Shown piece by piece: positions 32,432 through 42,018 of a DNA stretch of 45,238 bases (positions within the stretch are counted from its first letter, which is position 1; every line of letters begins with the position of its first letter). The notes beneath the pieces are model-generated. The model saw only the letters and a list, made by a program, of their open reading frames with translations. It searched no databases and was not told where the DNA came from. Origin of the DNA: Methylobacterium sp. J-026 (GTDB lineage Bacteria; Pseudomonadota; Alphaproteobacteria; Rhizobiales; Beijerinckiaceae); the NCBI RefSeq assembly GCF_022829585.1, contig NZ_JAKSYC010000055.1, forward strand, positions 1-45,238, in the 5' to 3' direction. The position numbers were made by a program, and so were the translations under genes.

Positions 32432-33949
32432 ATGGTCGCATCCGCCCGGTCACGAACCGCAGGTCATCGCCCCTGGGCGGCGCATGCGATCCGCGCCGCA
32501 TGCGCGGTCGACCTCGCACTTCGCTGCCTGACGCCGGCGATGTGCGCCGCGCAAAACGCGAACACGGGTGCGGGCGGCGATCCGCGCACGTCTGTGGCCC
32601 AGCCGGAGGTCTCGGGCAAACCGTCCGCCGTTGCAACCACCTCCATCCAGGCGACGCTGGGCGACGCGGCGGACCCGACCGGCCTTCGCCGTTTCCTGGC
32701 AGACCGCGGGATCGTCCTCAGCTTCAACGCCATCGCCGACATCCTCGGGGACACGAACGGCGGCACGCGGCGGACCGCGACGGTCGTCGGCCGCATCGAC
32801 ATGCAGCTCGACGTGGATCTCGACCGGCTGGCGGGGTGGAAGGGCCTGGCGTTCCGGGCCGAGGCCTATCAGATCAACGGAGCGGGACTGACCCGGGCGG
32901 CGGTGAACGACCTCGCCGTGGTGAGTGAGTTGGAGGCGCTTCCCTCGACCCGCCTGTACGAGTTGTGGGTCGAGCAACAGGTCTTCGACAGCCGATTGTC
33001 GGTCAAGATCGGGCAGATCGCGGCCGACACTGAGTTCCTCGTCAGCCAGACTGCGACCTTGTTCATCAACTCGACCTTCGGCTGGCCGACCATCGCGGGC
33101 ACGAACCTGCCGAGCGGCGGACCCGCCTACCCGTTCGGCGCGCCGGCCGTTCGGGCGAAATATCTCCCGACCCCCAACCTCTCCTTCCAGGTCGGATTGT
33201 TCGACGGTGACCCGGCTGGGCCGGCGCAGGCGTGGAAAGACCCGGACCCGCAACGACGCGATCGGACAGGGACGAACTTCCGGCTGTCGGACCCGCCGTT
33301 CCTGATCGCGGAGGCCGCCTACGCCTACAATTTCGAGGCGCGGGACCGGTCCGGCCAGATCCTGGACGAGCCCGGGACGGTCACGGTCGGGGGCTGGCAC
33401 CATTTCGGCCGGTTCGATTCGCTGCGGATCGACAGCACGGGGCGCTCCCTCGCGGATCCGTCGACGACCGGCATCGCGCGACGCTTCAGGGGCAACGACG
33501 GCCTCTACGCGATCATCGACCAGACCATCTTTCGCGAGCCGGGCAAGGATGACGAGGGCGCGAGCGCGTTCGTGCGCGCCGTGGGCTCCCCCGGGGACCG
33601 GAACCTGGTCGATCTCTACGTCGATGCGGGCATCGGCTACCGCGGCCTCCTTCCGACCCGTTCGAACGACACAGCCGGCGTGGCCGTGTCCTACGCGCGC
33701 ATCTCCCCGTCGGCGCGGGGCTTCGACGGCGACACCATCCTGGCGACCGGCACCGCGATGCCGCGGCGCCGGTTCGAGGCCCTCGTCGAAGCGACATACC
33801 AAGCGGTCCTGGGGCCGGGCGTAACCGTGCAGCCGAACCTGCAGTATGTCTTCCATCCGGGCGGCAACATCCCCGATCCGCGCGATCCCACGGGACGGCC
33901 TATCAGGAACGCCACGGTTGTGGGTGTCCGGGCGACATTAACCTATTGA
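32432..33949 (+). CDS. OprB-type carbohydrate-selective porin
   Basis: 505 residues if ATG 32432 is used; an in-frame ATG at 32384 is possible and no clear ribosome site decides. The N-terminus (about 40 residues to MCAAQN) is an atypical long signal region. The remainder is a beta-barrel of the OprB family: IVLSFNAIADILGDTNGG, GLAFRAEAYQINGAGL, YELWVEQQVFDSRLSVKIGQIAADTEF, STFGWP, and a C-terminal Tyr-ending strand (VRATLTY) as outer-membrane porins require. It would allow sugar or polyol uptake. It is a lone gene without a transporter next to it. Confidence 0.88.
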   Translation: MVASARSRTAGHRPWAAHAIRAACAVDLALRCLTPAMCAAQNANTGAGGDPRTSVAQPEVSGKPSAVATTSIQATLGDAADPTGLRRFLADRGIVLSFNAIADILGDTNGGTRRTATVVGRIDMQLDVDLDRLAGWKGLAFRAEAYQINGAGLTRAAVNDLAVVSELEALPSTRLYELWVEQQVFDSRLSVKIGQIAADTEFLVSQTATLFINSTFGWPTIAGTNLPSGGPAYPFGAPAVRAKYLPTPNLSFQVGLFDGDPAGPAQAWKDPDPQRRDRTGTNFRLSDPPFLIAEAAYAYNFEARDRSGQILDEPGTVTVGGWHHFGRFDSLRIDSTGRSLADPSTTGIARRFRGNDGLYAIIDQTIFREPGKDDEGASAFVRAVGSPGDRNLVDLYVDAGIGYRGLLPTRSNDTAGVAVSYARISPSARGFDGDTILATGTAMPRRRFEALVEATYQAVLGPGVTVQPNLQYVFHPGGNIPDPRDPTGRPIRNATVVGVRATLTY

Positions 33950-34428
33950 GGGGCGTCGAAGGCCGGGCGGAACCGGCCGCATTGCGCATGGCGGTGTTCC
34001 GAGGGGCGGTCGAGGGCTTCACGGTCGTAAACGGACGGCACTCCAGCACGGAGACCGCGCCTTAACCGACCGCCTCCAGCGCCACGCGATATCTACCCCG
34101 GTGGAATCGGCCCGCCCGATGCGGTCCCGGCGACCCGGATCGATAGGATGACGCATGATAGACGGCGGCTCGTTCACGAGGCCACGGCGGCGACGTGGCG
34201 GCCAAACTGCGCTGTAAGCTGCGTCGGCTCGATGCCCGAGACCGGCCGTTCCGCTCTGCGCCCATTCCAGCCAGTCCCTGGCAGACGGTTTGGCTCCAAA
34301 GCGGACGCTGCCGCTCTGGGCACGATCCGCTCCTGTTGGGTTGCGCGTCGCGAACGGCGGCGTCCTTGTCTGGTTGCAGGGTACGATCAGCGCGCAGAAA
34401 CGTTTGACCAAGCGACAGTATTTCGCTC
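33950..34428. other. Gene-less stretch between porin and MFS gene
   Basis: About 480 bases. A short GGCCGG/CCGGCC hairpin at 33961-33978 just after the porin stop may help terminate. No supportable gene. Confidence 0.4.
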
Positions 34429-35733
34429 TCAGGCCGGGAGTTCCTTGCCGGCGGTCTCAGGGGCGAGCCAGATTGTCGGCAAGCCGATCAGGTAGATCAG
34501 CGAGATGATCGATAGGGCCTCCGGGTACGATCCCGTCACGACCACGAGGGTGCCGACAATCGTCGGCCCGAGCGCGCCGAGGAGCCGTCCGAAGCTGAAG
34601 GCGAATCCGGACCCGAACGCCCGGCGGCTCGTCGGGAAGAGTTCAGGCAGCCAAATCGTGTAGAGCGAGAACACCGCGTTGGTGAAGAATCCGACGAGCG
34701 GCAGCAATGCGATGAACAGCGTCACGCTGTCGAGCCAGATGGCGGCGCCGAGATAAGCCACGAGGTTGATGGCGAACGCGCCGAGGAAGAAGGCGGTGGC
34801 CGTCCGGCGCCGGCTGCCGAACCAGGTCGCGATGAACGGCATCGCGAGGCAGCCGACGAGCGTGCCGATATTGGTGACGATGCCGCTGATCGCCGCCACC
34901 TTCTGCGCCGCGGCCGACGTCGATCCGGCTGCGACGAGCTTGCTGATCACCAAGGTTGGCGCCCAGTAGGTCGAGGACCACAGGCCCAGGATGATGCAGG
35001 ACATCATGAGTCCGGCCGCCCAGGTCGTGCGGGCCTGCGGCCCCACGAACATCTCGGCGATGCTGGGCTGGGGGAGCCCGGATCCTGTTTGTGCGCGGCG
35101 CGCCCGGTCGGGCTCCGACACGGTCGCTCGGATGGCCAACACCAGGAGGGCGGGGAGAACGCCGAGCATGAACATGCCGCGCCAGCCGATCACCGGCGCA
35201 AGCAACGACGCCGCGGCGCCGAGCAACAGACCGGTCGGGGTCGCGGTGTGGAGCCAGCCCGCGAGCCGCACGCGCTGATGCTCGCTCACCGATTCGTGGA
35301 GCAACGGCGTGCCCGCCGCCCACTCGCCGCCGACGCCGAAACCCGCCAGGAACCGGAACACCGCGAAGGACGCGAGCCCGCCCGCGAGGCCGCAGAGCCC
35401 GGTGAAGATCGAGTAGACGAGGATCGTCAGGCACATCACCTTCACGCGCCCGATCCGGTCGGCGAGCCAGCCCCAGAACATCGAGCAGGCCCAGCCCAGC
35501 ATGAAGATCGAGAAGAAGTAGCCGCCGTAGAGCGCGATCGTGCCGCGGGCGGGCTGGATGCCCCCGGCCGCGAGGAGCTCCGAAACCGCGGGGACCAGCA
35601 CGAAGATGTAGATGGCCGAGTCGAAGCCATCGAGCATCCAGCCCGCCCAGGTGATCCAGAAGATCCGGGTGCTGGACGTCACCCCTCCGGCTGCGGCGCG
35701 GTCCGGAACCGCGGCGAGGCTCACGCGGTCCAT
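34429..35733 (-). CDS. MFS transporter (metabolite:H+ symporter type), cluster end
   Basis: 434 residues with twelve predicted membrane segments. The family signature between segments 2 and 3 is visible (GWLADRIGRVKVM), as is RFLAGFGVGGEWAAG in segment 4, typical of the sugar/aromatic-acid porter group. LPELFPTSRRAFGSGFAFSFGR marks the second half. It is the last gene of a minus-strand cluster. The substrate is unknown; the neighbours suggest an organic acid. Confidence 0.9.
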   Translation of the reverse strand: MDRVSLAAVPDRAAAGGVTSSTRIFWITWAGWMLDGFDSAIYIFVLVPAVSELLAAGGIQPARGTIALYGGYFFSIFMLGWACSMFWGWLADRIGRVKVMCLTILVYSIFTGLCGLAGGLASFAVFRFLAGFGVGGEWAAGTPLLHESVSEHQRVRLAGWLHTATPTGLLLGAAASLLAPVIGWRGMFMLGVLPALLVLAIRATVSEPDRARRAQTGSGLPQPSIAEMFVGPQARTTWAAGLMMSCIILGLWSSTYWAPTLVISKLVAAGSTSAAAQKVAAISGIVTNIGTLVGCLAMPFIATWFGSRRRTATAFFLGAFAINLVAYLGAAIWLDSVTLFIALLPLVGFFTNAVFSLYTIWLPELFPTSRRAFGSGFAFSFGRLLGALGPTIVGTLVVVTGSYPEALSIISLIYLIGLPTIWLAPETAGKELPA

Positions 35734-35801
35734 GGGCGTCTCCGATCCGACATGGTGTCCCCCTCCTGACCGCCCGGTCTCGAGGCCGGGCTCGCGATCC
35801 T

Positions 35802-36974
35802 TCAGATCACCCGCTCCTCCCGCAGCTCCGCCACGGCGCCCGCGTCGAAGCCGAGATCACCGAGGATCGCGTCGGTCTGCGCACCGAGATCGGGGGCAGG
35901 CGTGCGTACCTGCCCGTGCGAGCGGGACATCCGGATCGGCTGCGCGACTAGGCCCAGCCGTCCGAGGCGCGGGTGCTCCACCGTCTCGGCCATGTTGAGG
36001 TGCCGGACCTGCGGATCGGCGAAGACCTGATCCATCGTATAGACCGGCCCGCAGGCGACCTCGGCCGCGTTGAGGGCCTCGACCCAGTGGACGGCTGTTC
36101 GCGTGCGCGTCACCGCGGCGATCGCCGCCGCGAGGACGTGGCGGTTCCGGCTGCGCGACGGATGGTCGGCGAAGCGCGCGTCCTCGGCCCATTCGGGATG
36201 GCCGAGCACGCCGCACAGGCGCCGCCACATGGCCTCGCCGATCGGCGCGATGTTCACGTGCCCGTCGGCGGCCGGGAAGGCGCCCATGGGGCTGGCCGTC
36301 GGGTGGTGGTTGCCGATCTGGGGCGGGACCTCATGGTCCATGGTCCAACGCGCCGCCTGGAAGTCGAGCAGCGCGATCTGCGCCTGCAGGAGTGAGGTCT
36401 GGACCCATTGCCCCTGGCCCGACTGCTCCCGCTCCAGGAGCGCCGTCAGGATCCCGAGGGCGCAGTACAGGCCGGCGCTCGAATCGGCCACCGCGATGCC
36501 GGCCCGCACCGGCCCCCCGCCGGCCTCCCCGGTGATCGACATCAGGCCGCCCATCCCTTGCGCGATCTGATCGAGGCCGGGGCGCATGCGGTAGGGGCCG
36601 TCCTGCCCGTAGCCGGAGATGCTGGCGTAGACGAGCCGGGGGTTCTCCGCCGCCAGCGCCGCGTAGCCGATGCCGAGACGGTCCTTCACGTCCGGCCGGA
36701 AATTCTCGACGAGCACGTCGGCCGAGTGCGCGAGCCGCTTCAGCACCGCGACACCCTCGGGCTGCTTGAGGTCGAGGGTGAGGCTGCGCTTGTTGCGGTG
36801 CAGGTTCTGGAAGTCGGACCCGTCGCGGTTGCCGCCGATCCGGTCGCCCCCGGGCGGCTCGATCTTGATGACGTCGGCGCCCCAATCGGCGAGCTGGCGC
36901 ACCGCCGTCGGGCCCGAGCGCACGCGGGTGAGATCCAGCACCGTGAAGCGGCTCAGCGCGGTGGCAGAGGGCAT
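35802..36974 (-). CDS. Class III CoA-transferase (CaiB/BaiF family)
   Basis: 390 residues, the usual length. N-terminal FTVLDLTRVRSGPTAVRQLADWGADVIKIE is the family's CoA-binding start. LVENFRPDVKDRLGIGY and GYGQDGPYRMRPGLDQIAQGMGG follow. The catalytic aspartate is Asp164 in VADSSAGLY, matching Asp169 of formyl-CoA transferase. It moves CoA between two carboxylic acids. Followed by an MFS gene (68 bases) and preceded by a crotonase gene (43 bases), so it probably activates the cluster's acid substrate before hydration. Confidence 0.93.
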   Translation of the reverse strand: MPSATALSRFTVLDLTRVRSGPTAVRQLADWGADVIKIEPPGGDRIGGNRDGSDFQNLHRNKRSLTLDLKQPEGVAVLKRLAHSADVLVENFRPDVKDRLGIGYAALAAENPRLVYASISGYGQDGPYRMRPGLDQIAQGMGGLMSITGEAGGGPVRAGIAVADSSAGLYCALGILTALLEREQSGQGQWVQTSLLQAQIALLDFQAARWTMDHEVPPQIGNHHPTASPMGAFPAADGHVNIAPIGEAMWRRLCGVLGHPEWAEDARFADHPSRSRNRHVLAAAIAAVTRTRTAVHWVEALNAAEVACGPVYTMDQVFADPQVRHLNMAETVEHPRLGRLGLVAQPIRMSRSHGQVRTPAPDLGAQTDAILGDLGFDAGAVAELREERVI

Positions 36975-37017
36975 GGGCGTCTCCCGGTTTCGCGTGGCGT
37001 GGCAGGTCGGGGGCCGC

Positions 37018-37806
37018 TCAGCGGCCCTTGAAGTTCGGCGGCCGCTTCTCGCGGAAGGCGATCGGGCCCTCCCGGTAATCCTCGCTGGCGAAGCAGGCCT
37101 TGATCGCCCGGTCGATGGCGGCGAGGGCGTCCGGGTCGGGCTCGGTGGCGGCCGCTTCGATGGCGAGCTTCGCGGCCGCGATGGTCAGCGGCGCGTTGGC
37201 GGCGACGCGGGCGCAATAGGCGCGGACCTCCCCTTCGAGCGCGTCCTTGGCGACGACCCGGTTGATGAGCCCCATACCCAGCGCCTCGGAGGTCTCGAAC
37301 TGGCGCGCCGAGTAGAAGATGTCCTTGGCCCGCGACGGGCCGACCACGTCGACCAGGCGGCGCATGCCGGCGTATCGGTAGCCGAGCCCGAGCTTGGCCG
37401 CCGGGATCGCGAACCGCGTGCCCTCGGCGGCGAAGCGCAGGTCGCAGGCCAGCGCGAGGCCGAGGCCGCCGCCGATGCAGTAGCCGCGGATCATGGCGAG
37501 GGTCGGCTTGGGACAGGTCTGGATCACCGCGGTCGCCGCGTCCGCGGCGGCGTTGTAGGCCGCCTGGGCCTCCCCCGAGCCGCGTTTCGTCTCGAACTCG
37601 GAAATGTCGGCTCCGGACACGAACGCCTTCTCGCCCGCCCCCTTCAGCGCCAGGATCCGGATATCCGGATCCTCCGAGAGGCCGGCGACCGCTTCGGGCA
37701 CGCCGCTCCACATCTCGAAGGTCATGGCGTTGTGCTTGGCGGCATTGCTGAAGGTCAGCCAGCCGATCGGGCCGTCCCGCTGCACGATGAGTTGGGGGTC
37801 TGCCAT
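37018..37806 (-). CDS. Enoyl-CoA hydratase/isomerase family protein
   Basis: 262 residues. Crotonase motifs: KAFVSGADISEF (oxyanion loop), YCIGGGLGLALACDLRFAAE and the NAPLTIAAAKLAIEAA helix. The usual catalytic glutamates at the GxTQRL region are not evident: the segment reads GYRYAGMRRLVD. It may therefore be an isomerase or another crotonase reaction and not a hydratase. It directly follows an MHS-type carrier gene and precedes the CoA-transferase gene. Confidence 0.9.
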   Translation of the reverse strand: MADPQLIVQRDGPIGWLTFSNAAKHNAMTFEMWSGVPEAVAGLSEDPDIRILALKGAGEKAFVSGADISEFETKRGSGEAQAAYNAAADAATAVIQTCPKPTLAMIRGYCIGGGLGLALACDLRFAAEGTRFAIPAAKLGLGYRYAGMRRLVDVVGPSRAKDIFYSARQFETSEALGMGLINRVVAKDALEGEVRAYCARVAANAPLTIAAAKLAIEAAATEPDPDALAAIDRAIKACFASEDYREGPIAFREKRPPNFKGR

Positions 37807-37855
37807 GGGCTATCCTCTGTCGGCTGGGAGGGGTCGACGCCGCGCGCGCTGTCGG

Positions 37856-39196
37856 TCACGAGCCCCACGTGGCGGTGGGTTCGCCCTCCACGCGCTCCGA
37901 ATCGAGGCTCGCCGTGCCGCCCTCCTTGAGGAAAAGCGTCGTGACGAGCGTGCAGGCGATGCAGGCACTGACGTAGTAGAAGAACAAACTCTCGTGGCCG
38001 AGATGCTTGAACCACAGGCCGACATACTCGGCGCTCCCGCCAAAGAGCGATGTCGCCAGGGTATAAGGAAGACCGACGCCGAGGACACGCACGCTCGTCG
38101 GGAAGAGTTCCGCCTTCACCACCGAGTTGACCGAGGTGTAGCCGGACACGATGACCAGGGCGATCATCAGCAGGATGAACGCCGACCACGGATCGTGCAC
38201 CCCCGTCATCGCGCTCATGAGCGGCACGGTGCCGAGGGTGCCGAGCACGCCGAAGGCGAGGAGCAGGGGCTTGCGCCCGATCCGGTCCGACAGCGCACCG
38301 AGCACCGGCTGCAGCAGGGCGAAGATCAGCAGCGTCGCGCAGGAGACGAGCGTGGTCTGGTCCCGCGTCAGCCCTGCCGAGTTCGACAGGAAGCGGTGCA
38401 TGTAGACGGTGTAGGTGAAGAACGCGACGGTGCCGCCGACGGTCATGCCCGCCACGAGAACCAGCGCGCGCGGATGGGCGAGGAGGCGCAGCGTCGGCCG
38501 CTCCGCCGTGCCCCGCCGCTGGAGCGCCTTGAACTGGTCCGTCTCGTCGATGTTCCGGCGCAGGGCGTAGCCGACGACCGCGCAGGCGGCGCCGATGGCG
38601 AACGGGATGCGCCAGCCCCAGGCGGCGATCTGCTCGGCGCTCAGCAGCGCACGCATCACGACCAGCAGGAAGGTCGCGAGCAGCTGGCCGGAGATCAGCG
38701 TCACGTAGTTGAAGCTGCTGAAGAAGCCGCGGCGGCGGGCATCCGCGATCTCCGTCAGGTAGACCGAGCTCGCCCCGTATTCGCCGCCCAGGGACAGACC
38801 CTGCAGCATGCGCGCGAGCAGGAGCGCCGCTGGCGCCAGGATCCCAGCCTGCGCGTAGGTCGGGCAGACCGCGATCAGCAGTGAGCCCCCGCACATCAGC
38901 GTCACGCACAGACTCAGCGCGGTACGTCGCCCGTGCCGGTCGGCGTAGATTCCGAAGATCCAGCTTCCGAGGGGCCGCAGCAGGAAGCCCAGGGCGAAGA
39001 TCCCGGCCGCGTTGAGGAGCTGCACGTTCGGCGAGTCGCCGGGGAAGAATTGCGGCGCGAAGTAGAGGGAGAACGCCGTGTAGATGTGGAGGTCGAACCA
39101 CTCGATCAGGTTGCCCACGGAGCCACCGAGAATCGAGGCGACGCGGCGATGGAGGGTGGGTCTCCCGGTCCCGAAGGCGGTGTCCGTGGCGAGCAT
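37856..39196 (-). CDS. MFS transporter of the MHS (metabolite:H+ symporter) family
   Basis: 446 residues from ATG 39196, with GGGAGGG upstream. Signature SVGNLIEWFDLHIYTAFSLYFAPQFFP at the N-terminus, IYADRHGRRTALS, GLSLGGEYGASSVYLTE and LSDRIGRKPLL match KgtP/ShiA-like carriers of dicarboxylates or quinate-type acids. It ends 50 bases before the enoyl-CoA hydratase gene and begins 14 bases after the next carrier gene, so the two transporters are on one transcript. Confidence 0.92.
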   Translation of the reverse strand: MLATDTAFGTGRPTLHRRVASILGGSVGNLIEWFDLHIYTAFSLYFAPQFFPGDSPNVQLLNAAGIFALGFLLRPLGSWIFGIYADRHGRRTALSLCVTLMCGGSLLIAVCPTYAQAGILAPAALLLARMLQGLSLGGEYGASSVYLTEIADARRRGFFSSFNYVTLISGQLLATFLLVVMRALLSAEQIAAWGWRIPFAIGAACAVVGYALRRNIDETDQFKALQRRGTAERPTLRLLAHPRALVLVAGMTVGGTVAFFTYTVYMHRFLSNSAGLTRDQTTLVSCATLLIFALLQPVLGALSDRIGRKPLLLAFGVLGTLGTVPLMSAMTGVHDPWSAFILLMIALVIVSGYTSVNSVVKAELFPTSVRVLGVGLPYTLATSLFGGSAEYVGLWFKHLGHESLFFYYVSACIACTLVTTLFLKEGGTASLDSERVEGEPTATWGS

Positions 39197-39210
39197 CGCG
39201 GTCCCTCCCG

Positions 39211-40554
39211 TTATCGCGGCGCAGCGGCGGCGAGGCGCCGCTCGAAGGCGGGGGCGAGCAGGGCCTGCACGCCGCCCAGGAAGGCGACCGCGGCCAGGAA
39301 CAGGAGGCCGTAGGAGAATTGGCCGGTCGCGTCCTTGATCCAGCCGACGAGGTAGGGGGGCAGGAAGCCGGACAGGTTGCCGAGCGCGGTCACCATGGCG
39401 ATCGAGCCGGCCGCCGCCGGCCCCGGGAAACGCTCCGTGTAGAGTGCCAGCGAGGGGCCCTTCAGCCCGTAGATCCCGATCATCACCACGCAGATCGCCG
39501 CGAACTGCGCCAGCGGCTCGGCGAGCCAGACCGAGACGGCGAGGCCGGCAGCGACCAGGAAGGTCATGGCGGCGGTCGGCACGATCCGGTCCGCGTGCCG
39601 GTCCGACCACCAACCGCCCAAAACCATCGCCAGCGTTCCGAACGCGTAGGGGATCGCGGTCACGAAGCCGGTTTGGGCATTGGTCAGGCCCGCGGCCTTG
39701 ATGATCTGCGGCAGCCACAGGCTCAGGCCGTAGCTCGCCGTCGTGACGTTGAAGAACAGCAGGGCGTAGAACAGCACCCTCGGATCGCGGATCGTCGCCC
39801 AGATGTTCGGCGCCGCGTGCGCGCGGGCGGGCTCGGCGGCCAGAGCCGTCCGCAGCCAGTCCCGCTGCTCGCGGCTGAGCCACGCGGCCTTCTCGGGATG
39901 ATCTGTCAGGACGAAGAGCAGCAGCACGCCGAGGAACACCGCGGGCAGCCCTTCGAGGATGTACATCCACTGCCAGCCTGACAGGCCGAGCCACCCGTCG
40001 AGCCCGAGCAGGAGCCCGGAGATCGGCGCGCCGACGAGGCTCGAGACCGCCATGCCCACCAGCATGAGGCCGATGCAGCGGGCCCGGTACGCCTTCGGGT
40101 ACCAGAGCGCGGCGAACAGGAGCAGGCCGGGGAAGAACCCGGCCTCCGCGACGCCGAGCAGGAACCGGGCGACGCAGAACGAGACGGGCCCGGTCACCAG
40201 CGCCATCCCGGCCGAGACGAAGCCCCAGGTGATCATGATGCGGGCGAGCCAGAGGCGCGCGCCGACCCGGCCCATCATCACGTTGCTCGGGTACTCGAAC
40301 AGGAAGTAGCCGAGGAAAAAGATGCCCGCGCCCCAGCCGTAAGTCGTGGCGCTGAGCCCGAGGTCCTTGTTGGCCGTCAGCGCCGCGAAGCCGACATTCA
40401 CCCGGTCGATGAACGAGACCATGTAGGCCACGACGAGGATCGGCATGAACCTCCGGTTGATCCGGCGGATCGTGGCACTCTCCAGGTCCATCTCCCGAGC
40501 CGGCCGCGTGCCATCGTGTGTGGCGAGGCCGACGGGGATTGCCCGCGTGTCCAT
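39211..40554 (-). CDS. MFS transporter of the anion:cation symporter (ACS) family
   Basis: 447 residues. FIDRVNVGFAAL in segment 1 and FEYPSNVMMGRVGARLWLARIM between segments 2 and 3 are typical of the ACS group (tartrate, phthalate, glucarate carriers). LLGVAEAGFFPGLL is segment 4. Substrate unknown, probably an organic anion. It begins 70 bases after the MmgE/PrpD gene on the same strand. Confidence 0.92.
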   Translation of the reverse strand: MDTRAIPVGLATHDGTRPAREMDLESATIRRINRRFMPILVVAYMVSFIDRVNVGFAALTANKDLGLSATTYGWGAGIFFLGYFLFEYPSNVMMGRVGARLWLARIMITWGFVSAGMALVTGPVSFCVARFLLGVAEAGFFPGLLLFAALWYPKAYRARCIGLMLVGMAVSSLVGAPISGLLLGLDGWLGLSGWQWMYILEGLPAVFLGVLLLFVLTDHPEKAAWLSREQRDWLRTALAAEPARAHAAPNIWATIRDPRVLFYALLFFNVTTASYGLSLWLPQIIKAAGLTNAQTGFVTAIPYAFGTLAMVLGGWWSDRHADRIVPTAAMTFLVAAGLAVSVWLAEPLAQFAAICVVMIGIYGLKGPSLALYTERFPGPAAAGSIAMVTALGNLSGFLPPYLVGWIKDATGQFSYGLLFLAAVAFLGGVQALLAPAFERRLAAAAPR

Positions 40555-40624
40555 GCGCTGTCCTCCCTGGAGGCCGCCGGCCGATCTTGCGGCTCTGGCG
40601 GGTGTGTTGGTGCGGCCCGGCCGC

Positions 40625-42007
40625 CTAGTCCGGTACCGGCGGACCGACCCCGAGCCGCGCCACCGCCTCGGCCGACGCCGTGTCGAGGGTGCGCAGGGAC
40701 GCGAGCAGATCGGCCGCCGCCGCTGCGCCGACCGCGGGCGCGGCGAGTTCGCGGAACTTGTCGGCGAGCTCGTCGTCGGTGAGCGGCGCGTCCGGGTCGC
40801 CCTTGCGGGTCGGCTGCCGCTGCGTGAGGCGGCGCCCGTCCGTCAGCGCGACCGTCACGACGGCCGAGCGCCGGGCTGGGAACGCCCCCTCGCTCTCAGG
40901 GTCGACGACCATTTCCACGCGCCGCATCAACGCCTGGACCCGTGGATCGGCGAGACGCTCCGGGCTGAACGCATCCAGCCGCACGCTGCCGTGCACGAGG
41001 GCGCTCGCCACGGTGAAGGGCGTCGAGAACCGCCCCTCGAAGGGCGTCGCGACCGCGCGCCGGTCGGTGACGTCGAGGGCCGTCCGGTAGGTCCCGACCG
41101 TAATGTCCGCGATGGCGTCGAGGTCGAGATCCGGTCGCAGCACCAGGGCGGCGTCGATGGCCGCGAAGGCGTGGCCGCAGCAGCCGTGGTTCTTGAAGGT
41201 CATGGCGCAGATGTTGTAGCGGCGCCCCAGCTCATCGACGGCATGGTCCCACGCGGCGCCCCGGCTCATCGCCGCCCCGAACCCGGCCTCCCCCTCCAGC
41301 ACGTCGAGGGCGCCGGTGACGCCGCGGCCGGCCGCCAGGGCGGCCAGCGCCCCGGCCTCCGCGGCGTGACCGGCATGCAGCGGCTTCGACATGGCGTCCG
41401 AGCGGAAGGCCTGCTGCAGCCCGGCCGCCATGGTGGCGGCGGTGGCCAGCGCGTGGGCGGTGCGACCGGCATCGAGGCCGAGCAGGCTGGCGGTCGCGGC
41501 GGCCGCCCCGAACGTGCCGATCGTCCCGGTCGTGTGCCAGTAGCGGTAATGCGACGGCTGCACGGCGACGCCGATGCGCGTCGAGACCTCGTAGCCGACA
41601 ACGATGGCCCGCAGCAGCGCCGCACCGTCCGCGCCCAGGGTCTGCGCGGCGGCGAGCGCCGCGCCGATCACCGGACAACCCGGATGGTAGATCGCATCGC
41701 GGAAGATGTCGTCGAATTCGACGATGTGGGAGGCGGTGGCGTTGATCAGCGCCGCCGTCCGCAGGGGCGCCCGGAGCCCGGTGCCGTAGACCACCGCGCG
41801 GCCGCCACCCGCCGCACCCCCGAACTCGTCGGCGAGCGCCGCGGCCAGCAGCGTCGCGGGTGGGAGGCGCGCGCCCGGCAGGAGTGCGGCGAACCAGTCG
41901 ATCAGGGCACGCTTGGCGTGGTGCAGCACGGTCTCCGGCAGCGGGTGCGCCCGCTCGGAGGCCGCGTAGGCCGCCAGCACCTCGATCACCGTGCCCGGGT
42001 GAGCCAT
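40625..42007 (-). CDS. MmgE/PrpD family protein
   Basis: 460 residues from ATG 42007. Family motifs: ALIDWFAALLPG, FDDIFRDAIYHPGCPVIGAALA, VVGYEVSTRIGVAV, FRSDAMSKPLHAGHAAEAG and NHGCCGHAFAAIDA, ending in the usual C-terminal DELADKFRELA domain. Members are 2-methylcitrate dehydratase, cis-aconitate decarboxylase and related polycarboxylate enzymes. The metal-free dehydratase reaction on a citrate-like acid is the expectation; the exact substrate is open. Eleven bases separate it from the aldolase gene upstream, so one operon. Confidence 0.92.
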   Translation of the reverse strand: MAHPGTVIEVLAAYAASERAHPLPETVLHHAKRALIDWFAALLPGARLPPATLLAAALADEFGGAAGGGRAVVYGTGLRAPLRTAALINATASHIVEFDDIFRDAIYHPGCPVIGAALAAAQTLGADGAALLRAIVVGYEVSTRIGVAVQPSHYRYWHTTGTIGTFGAAAATASLLGLDAGRTAHALATAATMAAGLQQAFRSDAMSKPLHAGHAAEAGALAALAAGRGVTGALDVLEGEAGFGAAMSRGAAWDHAVDELGRRYNICAMTFKNHGCCGHAFAAIDAALVLRPDLDLDAIADITVGTYRTALDVTDRRAVATPFEGRFSTPFTVASALVHGSVRLDAFSPERLADPRVQALMRRVEMVVDPESEGAFPARRSAVVTVALTDGRRLTQRQPTRKGDPDAPLTDDELADKFRELAAPAVGAAAAADLLASLRTLDTASAEAVARLGVGPPVPD

Positions 42008-42018
42008 GGTCACGGCGG

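Noticed and set aside
37856..39994. Extension of the MHS carrier to 712 residues
   Set aside because: The extra N-terminal part lies in another frame of the ACS carrier; ATG 39196 has a strong ribosome site and the family's own start.
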